Shown here piece by piece: positions 55,179 to 64,000 of a stretch of 64,000 nt of DNA; within the stretch, counting starts at the first letter, position 1, and each line of letters starts with the position of its first letter. The translations under genes and the position numbers were made by a program. This DNA comes from Gossypium raimondii (lineage: Eukaryota; Streptophyta; Magnoliopsida; Malvales; Malvaceae): assembly GCF_025698545.1 (NCBI RefSeq), contig NC_068567.1:3472001-3536000 (forward strand). Direction: 5' to 3'. Below the pieces are notes generated by a model that saw nothing but the letters and a program-made list of their open reading frames with translations, was not told the DNA's origin and ran no database searches.

Positions 55179-55461
55179 TTAAAAGAATAAATAATATTTT
55201 GGGCATATGAAAGATATTTATTGTGCTAAAAAACTATATTAGTTAGTTTAAAGACAAGATAACACATATAATTGACTTAATAAATGAAAAGGCCGATATA
55301 GGAGGGAGGGGTGGCAAACTAGTATGGACCTATTGAATTTTTTTATTTTGATTTTGATAATTTATTTAAACAAACTGATCGAAATTATTGGACTAACAAA
55401 GCAGTGACTTGATCAGTTCGAACTTTGAAAACCTTCGATAAAGAACACAAGTGTCCAAACC

Positions 55462-57691
55462 CTAATTCGATTTTGATGTCAACATCATCTCTCTACCATG
55501 CTTCAAGAAAGTATACATCTTATCGGTATCAGGAAAGTTGTCTTTGATTACAGGGATTGATTTGAAATTTTGGATCCACGAGCTCACTCGAGGGAACTTG
55601 TGTGGCTCACAGATTTCAAGCCCTAGTATGTCTTCGAGAACTCCAAGCCAGATAGCAACAAAGGAAAATGCAATGTCCACCATGTTTATCTTGTCTCCGC
55701 CGAATACCTTTTTCACTCCGATCAGTGCATGTTCTTCCATGACTTCCAACATTTCCAACCACTCTTTCACTGCTGCCTGTTGTTCTTCGCCATTGGCTCG
55801 ATAAAGCTTTAACATTAAATAACCCTGTTTTAAACAGAGATATGGGATTTCTAGTATCAGGCATCAAAAGTTATGTACAATAAAAGATTTTCAAAGATTT
55901 CAACTAGGTTAAAATATGCTACAAATCCTTGTATTCTTTGTATGTTTAAAATTTAGTCCTCCTATTTTTGTTTTAAGAAATTTAATCCAATTACTTTTAA
56001 ATTTAAAAAGGGTTAAATCACTTCACGGGGTTTGAACTTAGCAAGTACTCCCACATTAGGGCATGAACTTTTTTTTTTGTTCAAATTAGTCCTTAAACTT
56101 GACAATTATTCTCACGGTATGGCCTGATAAAAGCTACTTATCACTTAATAAAGAATATTTTTAATTAACTTAATTTAAATTAATTTGTTTTAATATTACG
56201 TTATCCTGTAAAAACCTTATGTTTAAAATTTAAATTATGGTTTAGAATAAGGTAAAATGTTTAAAAATTAAGAATAAAATGTAAAATATATTTTTTTATA
56301 ATTCAAGATCTATATTTATCAAACAATATAATTATATTCCGTAATTAATTTTAAGTAATGTATCAAACAAGTTTTATAACTTAAATTCGGTACTTAAATT
56401 TTCAATACTTAAATTTTCAACCCTTATTTTTTATGCACTTTATCTTTCAGTTTATCAAAGAACACCTTAGTCCCTATGTTTTCTTGAAAACCCTAATATT
56501 CAAGCCCCAACATGGGAACAAATGCCTAGAGCAAGCAATAACATGCGAACAATTATCACGTTTAGGGGCTAACTTAGAAAAAAAAGTTCAAGCCCCAATG
56601 TGGGAACAATTACCTAATTCAAGCCTTAACATGTGACCCAATGTGAGAATTGTTGCCAAGTTTAGGCCTCAAATAATGATTTAACCCATTTAAAAATGTA
56701 AATATAATCGTAAACATGATTTTTTGGGTTAAATTCAAGTTCATAACTCATTTTTTCTGTTATATGACTACCAAATGAATAACTATTTTTTTATTTCAAA
56801 ATATCACACCAAAAAATTTAATAAAAAAATTAACTATGTTAACAATTGAGTTCGGGTTTAGAGTAAAAAAATTACCAATTTTATATGTCAATGACATGAA
56901 AAAATTACTGAAATATTATTAAATAATTAGAAATAGACAATGGATGATGTGGTGGGAAAGGTCCATAAAATAGTTTCTCCCAATACAACATTTAATAAAT
57001 AATTTTGGCTATAAATATAGATAAATAAATATAAATATAAAAAATGAATAAACGGGAAAATCGTCATATGCATCAAATAAATAAATAAAAGATTTAATTT
57101 CAAAATTAGTGTCGAAACTATATCAATTTTCTCATTTTAAGTACATAAAATTTTTGGTAAAATATACTTAAACTATTAATTTTGTTACATTTTACCTAAA
57201 AAGTGCACGATGGCAATAAAACATGCTACTGTATTTTTGGTAAAATAAGACAAAATTAACCATTTAAAAATCATTTTGCAAAGAAGAGAAAAAAAAAAAC
57301 TCTTAGACACCTAAGTGATAAATACGATATAGTTGGAGGGTTAATTTTGATTTAATCCAAAAAAGAAAAGAACAGATTTTACCTTGTCATCTTCAAATTT
57401 GATCCAAAACAGAGCAACAGCTTTGTCATAGGGATCAGTCGGTAGCAAGGGATTCTGCGACCAAATTTCATCGATATATTGAAGGATGACGGTGGATTCA
57501 CAGATCGGTTTTCCGTCATGAACGAGCACCGGGACTTTCTTATGAATTGGATTATATTGAAGAAGCAAAGGACTCTTGTTGCGGAGATCTTCGTCAATAT
57601 ATTCGTAAGGAATACCTTTGAGTTTCAGAGCCCAAATTACTTTGTAAGCGTACGGACTAAAAAAAGTTCCGAACAATTTCACGACTGCCAT
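55462..57691 (-). CDS. GSTU: Tau-class glutathione S-transferase, intact, two exons
   Basis: Exon 1 is 57691-57383 (103 codons, donor AAG/GTAAAA) and exon 2 is 55824-55462 (120 codons plus stop, acceptor AAACAG). The phase is 0 and the product 223 aa. The N domain has Ser12 in [21 protein letters not shown], and E65-S66. The C domain has [30 protein letters not shown] and [20 protein letters not shown]. It is clearly a different GSTU subtype from the 49398 gene, for example EDDK at the exon end and LTSKSN at the C terminus. A TATA-like TATTATAAATT lies about 45-55 bp upstream of the ATG (near 57735-57745). The 1.56-kb intron is AT-rich with repeat text. Function by family: glutathione conjugation in the cytosol. 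Confidence 0.92.
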
Positions 57692-58690
57692 GGTTGGGAG
57701 ATTAGTTCAGAGATTCTGAGAGCGCTGAGTGCAAATTTATAATAGGATTACTGGTCAAAGATTTGTCTAAGGTAACGATGGTGACTGTTTTTTTTCATGA
57801 CATAATTCTAAATTTCATGACATAAAAAAGAGAAATTGACAAAAATTGTAGGCCCTAAAAGTTAGAATTTGTCACTAAAACTTTTTATATAAATATGAAG
57901 TATTATAAAAGATTTTATATAATAATATAAGGTAATATCATGCATGATTCTATATAAGGTAGGGTAATGTGATGCATGATGCATCTTTATTAATTGTTTT
58001 TTTAATTTGAATAAATGTTTTAGAAATAAATTAGTGGTTGGTTGAATTGATTAGGTCATTAGTTCTTCGATTTGATAAGTTCGATAAAGATATAATAATA
58101 AATTCATAAAAAATAATATTTAAGAAATCCAGTTCAACCGTCAATTTAATTGATTTTTTAACCGGTTCAATCGATTTGATGTTTTTTTTTCGAATCTATA
58201 TTTCGACCTATTTCCATTTCAACCGAACAATCCAATCCTATTTAAACACAAGTAAACACCCCATATATAATTTTGAACCCCATAATTATGGTATCATATA
58301 TATTTATTTTACCCGTGTGTTGATTTGATGATCAGGATGTTCACCGTCTCAGATGTGATCTAGGTTCAAGTCACGCTAATCACGTTGCTGTTAGGACTTT
58401 GCTCTCCTCTTATGATCACCAAAAAAAAAGATAATTTATCTTTGATGTTTTAGCAAACGTGTCATCATGTCGAGGGAGCATTTGACTATAAAATCAAACC
58501 GTGCTAATGTGTCGATATGTAAAAAGTGAAAATATTTTAGAATTGTTTTAGAACTAACTACTAGTTAAATTATTCGAAAATTCTATTTTATTATATATTA
58601 TATGTGTATGTATGCTAACATATATAATAAACAAAAATAAAATAAAATAAGATTACTTCTTTTTTCATGTTTCTTACTCATTGAATTCTG
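57692..58690. other. GSTU promoter region and AT-rich spacer
   Basis: The first 330 bases are the upstream region of the minus-strand gene; part of it ('gtgatgcatgatgcat') recurs at 63760-63780 in the exon-1-less duplicate. No gene is seen beyond it. Confidence 0.45.
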
Positions 58691-59074
58691 TAATAATCCG
58701 GTTTTTTGTAGTGTCGGAAACTGAAATATCGACACTTCATTTCCGTAAATTAAATTCGTAAAATTCATTATTAAATCACACCAAACAATTTTGAGACCTT
58801 GAGAATTTTCTTTTTAAGCTTTTGAAATTTGCATGTTAAATAGTTGTTTCTTCATGTGGGAGACGGTCAAAGTGGTAAAGGCAAGGAGCAAGCTTGTGCT
58901 TGTGACGGTCATATTCATGTTTCTTGAAATTCACACACTTACTTGTTTACTTAATTGCCAGGTTGAAGTAAGCTAGTTGGTGACTTCAATTAAGTTGTCT
59001 GAATTTTATGAATAAACTGTGAATTAGCTGCTGTTGATTTTCGGTATGTAGCAAATAAAACGTGTTGGAAATTT

Positions 59075-59218
59075 GAAGAAATGGTTGTCCAAAATGGCTG
59101 TTGTTTTCATAATATATTTTGTCTGACATATGAAGATATGATTGCCTAAAATGGCTGCTGTTTCCAGAACTTATCATGTCTGACATTTAAGAAATGGTTG
59201 TCCAAAATGGCTGTTGTT
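59075..59218. repeat. 57-bp tandem repeat, about 2.5 units
   Basis: Units start at 59075, 59132 and 59189 with 'gaagaaatggttgtcc'-like text, continue 'aaaatggctgttgtt', and the first two end in 'tgtctgacat'. The third unit is truncated. Confidence 0.85.
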
Positions 59219-59283
59219 CGGTTATGGTGTGAGTTTAATTCATTTCTTTCTTGAATAGTTGGTTGTATTCTTATTTTGGTAAG

Positions 59284-59821
59284 TGGGTGAATAAAATTTG
59301 ATTCGATTTTAAAAATTTAATAAAAAATTTAAAAATTAAATTAAATAGTTCGAATTAATCGAGTTATTTGGATCAACTCGAATAAAAAATCAAATTTTTT
59401 GGTTTAATTCAAATATGAATTACACAATTCGAGTTATTTGAAAATCTAAATAAAAAATGCAAAATTACGTTGTTTTGATAAATATTTACTTCCTCTAAAG
59501 TTAAAAGGTAAAATTACGTTGTTTTGATAAATATTTACCCATCAACCTTATTTTCTTTCTCGAATCCCCCACTTTCCCTTTTTCCTTTACTCAAAATTAA
59601 CCTAAAAGTTAGTACTTCATCTACTAGTTAAATAATCAGTCCATGTAAGCGCAATATTGAGTATAAATAATAGGATTCGTTAAATCGACCCGACTTGACT
59701 CGAATTTTTTTACTCGATTCGACTCAATTTTAGAAAAATACAAATTGAATTCGGTTGCTAAAATAGTATTCATCAACTTGACTAACTTAAATTTTTTTAC
59801 TCTATTGACTGCTCACCTCTA
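59284..59821. mobile_element. Putative hAT-type MITE
   Basis: The right end is GCTCACCTCTA, like the ends of the other TAGAGGTG elements. The flanks ttggtaag (59276-59283) and ctggtaag (59822-59829) match at 7 of 8 bases. The left terminus (tgggtgaataaa) is degraded. The interior has many 'aattcgagtta'-type phrases and no ORF. Confidence 0.5.
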
Positions 59822-60468
59822 CTGGTAAGTGTGATGAAAATTGAGGGAAAGGTTTTGATGATTGTCAGTTATTGAGTGAGCTATCGTGACATGCAAAACC
59901 CATGCATGTTGTCCGAATATGACTTATTGTTATAAAAATAATGTCCTGCTGGAGTTGATTAAATATTAATGTCCTATGCTGCAATTAAAAGATGTCATAG
60001 TGCTGTATCGTGTTTAAAATCTGAGTATTTATGTTGTCTTAAAACATTATCTGTATGGATTAATTACTGTAATAATGAAATTGTGATATCTTAAAGCAGT
60101 AAATTGTGGTTAAAATGTATAAATCTGGGAGTAAATCGAGTTTTATTTGTGGAATGACATGTTATTTTAGAAGTACAAATTGAGTGTTGCTAATGGTGAG
60201 TTCTTTCAGTTTTCATCAATTTATGTGTAATGTTTAATTGAATTTTTGAGTTTACAGGTCAGGAATTTGAAGATGAATATGTGACAACCTGTTGATATGA
60301 TTACAAATGTGATATGAAACGATTATATTCTTATAATATAAGTTAACATATTAAACTGCCTACGAACTTTTGATTTTTATTTATGTCCTCAAATCATTTA
60401 TGTTTAGTTATAATATTAGTTATGCAAATGTCACTGAGTTGATTACTCAGCATTGCAGGTTAGGTTCA

Positions 60469-60702
60469 GGGATTTAAATTGCGGTCGCGGTCGAGGTCGC
60501 GTTTTCGGTCGCATTGCGTTTATCGCGGTTGCGGACATAACGGATGCTATTGCGGTCATTGCGGGTATCGCGGTCGTGAATTTTACACTACTTATTGTGT
60601 ATTGCGGGTATAGCGGGTTTTGGCAGTAGCGGTTTCGGATAGTGCCGCTACCGCTATATAACGGCCGCTATTTCGGTAACGGACCGCTATTTAAATCCCT
60701 AG
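60469..60702. mobile_element. Small GC-rich MITE with 8-bp direct repeats
   Basis: The ends are inverted repeats (AGGGATTTAAATTGCGGTC on the left including its flanking A, complement of AGGGATTTAAATAGCGGTC on the right) with one mismatch. The 8-bp direct repeat TAGGTTCA flanks it (60461-60468, 60703-60710), which suggests hAT-type insertion. The 234-bp body is unusually GC-rich for this window and is built from short GCGGT and GCGGG phrases. There is no ORF. Confidence 0.72.
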
Positions 60703-60850
60703 TAGGTTCAATTGTGTGCACTCATTGTTATCAGCATCCAACAGAAAATCTTGCACTTATCGAGTTGGTGAAACTCTTACTATTTTGGTTGGCATGTACC
60801 TATAGGTTTTTATGTAATATTAAGCTTAGTTAGAGAATTATTTCATACTT

Positions 60851-61443
60851 TGAGACGTATAAACATACAAGTAAATTAATGACTTTGAATTATCTTACTA
60901 TAAACAAGGAATCACTCGAAAATTACTTAATGACTTTGAATTATTATTTATTAAATAATTGAATTTCGAGGTGAAATTTTATTACTAAGTCATCGTGGTT
61001 TCATAAGGACAAGTTAATTAAATTAATTTGTTCATAGATTTTTATCAGTAAAGCCGTCATGAGTTTAACGAAATTAGATTTGAGTTGAGAAAATAATTTA
61101 GTTAATTTAATTAATTAAAAGAATAAAATATATTTTGAGCATAAAAACTATTTATTGGAATAAAAATTATAGACCCGATATAGGAGGGAGGGGATGCAAG
61201 CCAATATGGACCCATTGAACTGGATTTTTATTGTTTTTTAATCTTGATGATTTATTTAAACGAAGAAACAGACCAATCGAAACTATTAGACCAACAAATC
61301 GATAACTTGATCGATTTGAATTCTGAAAACATTCGATAAAGAACATAAGTGTTCAGATCCTCTCAAATATTGGATTACATCTTCATCCTTATGTGGAACA
61401 TTTACCACTTTCATGGGAGAAAATACAACCAATGTTCCAAACC
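60851..61443. other. Spacer, 3' flank of GSTU pseudogene
   Basis: Contains 'ttaatgactttgaatta' twice (about 60880 and 60930). From about 61105 the sequence is homologous to 55179-55461, the 3' flank of the intact GSTU gene. No gene is seen. Confidence 0.45.
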
Positions 61444-61806
61444 CTAATTCGATTTTGATGTCAACAACATCTCTTTACGACGCTTCAAGTAAGCAACTAT
61501 CTTATCAGTATCAGGCAAGTTGTCTTTGATTACAGGGACTGATTTGAAATTTTGGATCCACGAGCTCACTCGAGGGAATTTGTATGGCTCAAAGACTTTA
61601 AGCCCTGATGCGTCTTCGATAACCCCGAGCCAGTGAGCAACCATGCAAAATGCAATGTCCACCATGTTTATCTCGTCTCCGTCGCAGAATTTTTTCCCTC
61701 CAATTAGCGCATGTTCTTCCATGGCTTCCAGCATTTCCAACCACTCCTTCACTACCGCCTCTTGTTCTTCACCTTCGGTTCGATAAAGCTTTGCTATTAT
61801 AGGACT
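61444..61806 (-). pseudogene. GSTU exon 2 without exon 1
   Basis: A full open exon 2 of 120 codons plus stop follows an AAAACAG acceptor at 61807-61809 and reads SPIIAKLYRTEGEEQ to LKRRKEMLLTSKSN. It is clearly the duplicate of exon 2 of the 57691 gene. The matching intron sequence follows up to about 63650, but there it joins directly to the duplicated promoter ('ttataataggatta') with exon 1 missing. A change of FGGD to CDGD is also seen in the C domain. Without exon 1 there is no catalytic Ser or glutathione site. Confidence 0.9.
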
Positions 61807-64000
61807 CTGTTTTAAATAGAGATTCTAGTATCAACCATCAAAATTTATGTACGAAAAAATTTTCAAACTACAAAGAGCTAGAATCTTAATTTCAACTAGG
61901 TTAAAATATGTTACAAGTACTTGTATTCTTTGAATGTTTGCAATTTAGTCCTCCTATTTTTTATTTCAAGAAATTTAATCCCACAAAATGTTAAAGTTAA
62001 AAAGGGTTAAATCACTTTACAGGTCTGAAACTTAACAACTACTACCACATTGGGGCCTGAACTGTTTTTGTTCAAACTAGTCCTTAAACTTGTCGATTGT
62101 TCTAAAGGTATTGCCTAGACTATTTTTATTCAAGTTAGTCCCTAAACTTGACAATTGTTCTCACCTTGAGGTTTGAACTTTTTCTGGGTCCAAGTTAGAC
62201 ATTGTTTGATAAACCACTAAGAAAATTTAATCAATTAAAAACTAATATTTTCAATGATTAGTATTTTACACATGTTTGATAATCCAAAATAAAAAATAAT
62301 CCAATAGAATTTTTTCTATAAAACAGTGTGGAAAATGATGAGTAAATAAAATTTAATTATCACTTAATGGAGAATATTTTCAATAAACTCAATTTTATTT
62401 TATTTATTTTAATATTATGTTATCCTATAAAAACTAAATGTTTAAAAATTTAAAAAGACAAAAATATCTATATAATCTTATAAGTTACTTAGTAGATTAA
62501 ATATTTTTTTAGTAATTTCCTAAATTGGGACATGGTTGGTGGGTGACACCGACTCAGTAAAAAGCTTAATAAATAACTAGAAATTCTATCACACACGTAT
62601 GCATGTGAATAACACAAATTTCGAATGCAAATGTATGTTTAAGAAATTAGCGTACAATAAATAATGAAATATATGATTTGAAACTAATTAATAATAACAT
62701 GTGAACCATATATGATGTTAAAATGAAAAAAATAGATTAAAAGTTGTTTATCATTTTGTTGTCTTCAATCTTGAGTCAGTGTCGAGTTAACTTGTGACAT
62801 CAACTCAGTTAAAAGCTTTATTAATATTAACTATATATACAACTGGTGGAGGTAATAAAACGTGCGTAATAAAATAAAAATGTTACTTATTTTAATTACG
62901 TAAAGGCCTTCTCGTAATTTTCTAAACAAGTTGGTGCCTGGTTGACTTGTGACACCAACTTAGTCAGTGCTTTATTAATACTAGAAATCCTATCACGCGC
63001 GTATGTGTGTGGAAACCACAAATTTAGAACACAAATGTATGTTTAAAAATAACCTATAATAAATAATAAAATGTATAGGTTGACACTAAATAATAATAAT
63101 AACACGTAAAATTTGAAGATATTAAAATGAAAATGAATAGATTAAAATTGTTTATCATGATGTTGTCATCAATCTTGAGTCAGTGCTGAGTTAAGGTGAG
63201 ACACCAGTTCAGTCAAATATATATAATTGATTGGGGTAATAGAATGTGCATAATACAAATTGAAATGTACAAAATATTAAAATAATGCTTTAATTGAGTA
63301 ATAAATTAAAAGTTTTCTAAGTCAATTGACCCGTTTTCAATTCCCATCATACGTATTTTTATTATTTTAAATAGAAAATTAAATTACCCTCAAATATATA
63401 AATTATTTTAATTACATAAAAATATTTTCGTATTTTTTCTAATTTAGTTGGTACCACACTTATAAAGTCAATACAATATTTAAAAATAATATTGACTATT
63501 TATTCAAAAATATTGACTATTGATATAGATAAAATAAATATAAATAAAAAATCCATAAATGGGAAAATTGCCATATGCATCAAATAAATAAAAAGGTTTA
63601 ATTCAAAATTAGTATCTAAACTATGTCAATTTTCTCATTTTAAGTACCTAAATGTTATAATAGGATTAGTAGTCAAAGCTTTGATTAAGATAAAGATGAA
63701 GTGTTAATAAAAGGAATTAAACAAAGGTGGATAGAAATACTTTTATATAATAATATAAGGTAATGTCATGCATGATGCAGCTTTATTAATTGGTTTTGTA
63801 ATTTGAATTAATATTTTAGAACATTTGTTTAAATTTGTCGATTTGATAAATGTGATTTTTCAACGGTGTTAACAGTTGAACATAAATTTTGAAATATAAA
63901 AAGTAAAATAATTAAATTCTGAAAATAAAATTAAATCAACTAAATTCCAAATATATGAAAAGTAAAAAGACTTGGAGTGTATTTTAGCTTCTTAGCTATC
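61807..64000. other. Former GSTU intron and promoter, AT-rich
   Basis: Homologous in parts to the intron of the intact gene (55825-57190), including 'atatgcatcaaataaataaa' near 63573. The exon 1 deletion junction lies at about 63651-63656. Bases 62560-63240 contain two diverged copies of a segment with 'cttgagtcagtg' and 'gtgacaccaactcagt' phrases. No gene is seen to the end of the window. Confidence 0.55.

Larger units (their letters stand above)
58691..60850. mobile_element. Decayed LTR-like sequence carrying two nested MITEs
   Basis: It begins 'tgtaataatccgg' and contains phrases typical of plant gypsy LTRs, such as 'attactcagcattgcaggt' and 'ttggcatgtac'. No target duplication, primer site or pol domain is found, so boundaries and class are uncertain. 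Two MITE insertions (59284-59821 and 60469-60702) and a short tandem repeat lie inside it. Confidence 0.35.

Noticed and set aside
1..64000. tRNA, rRNA or microRNA genes
   Set aside because: No tRNA-like A/B boxes with a cloverleaf, no rRNA segment and no convincing miRNA precursor were recognised by eye; a covariance-model search would be needed to exclude them.

Overview
The window looks like nuclear DNA of a core eudicot plant. It is AT-rich, has spliced tau-class glutathione S-transferase genes, large intronless DC1 (C1-like, Cys/His-rich) genes, and a Ty3/gypsy chromovirus-type LTR retrotransposon with several MITEs. The overall style resembles Malvaceae (for example cotton, Gossypium). 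That assignment is recognition only and was not tested by a search.

Region 1 (1-46.8 kb) is a tandem DC1 array on the + strand. It contains a 3' stub (2-169), a broken copy (1123-1882), an intact gene (6006-8045), a copy with a late frameshift (13563-15646), an internal fragment (16431-17116), an intact gene (23392-25467), a copy with a mid-gene frameshift (40913-43191) and an intact gene (44733-46811). Full copies encode about 680-692 aa with about eleven C1-like modules. The spacers are also duplicated: DC1 3' flank, a 0.94-kb long-TIR element, a minus-strand scrap of GSTU exon 2, a ribosomal protein L13a pseudogene, an unrecognised exon-like fragment, a 17-codon ORF, then a conserved leader before the next DC1 gene. 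The array therefore grew by duplication of a composite unit, later altered by deletions and by exchange between copies.

Two clean LTR insertions interrupt the spacers: a solo LTR (21046-22727, duplication GTTGC) and a complete but coding-defective Ty3/gypsy element (28990-39803, duplication AGCAA). The second carries a hAT-type MITE inside gag. Each of its LTRs contains an array of about eleven short hairpins whose stem arms covary. This is the most unusual signal I see.

Region 2 (47.8-61.8 kb) is a minus-strand GSTU cluster. Two genes look intact (49398-47784, 225 aa; 57691-55462, 223 aa). Three copies are broken: an orphan exon 2 (50601-50965), a copy that lost its exon 1/intron junction (51314-52385), and a copy whose exon 1 was deleted (61444-61806). 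LTR-like debris (52.6-55.2 kb and 58.7-60.8 kb) and two more hAT-like MITEs lie between them.

Functionally, GSTUs conjugate glutathione to electrophiles in the cytosol, and DC1 proteins are zinc-binding, stress-associated proteins of poorly known mechanism. Nothing in the sequence shows that the two families act together; their proximity looks like shared duplication history. Clusters of single-base deletions at 28.1-28.8, 30.48-30.54, 34.9-35.45 and 38.1-38.2 kb may be consensus errors, so some broken calls there need checking against reads.
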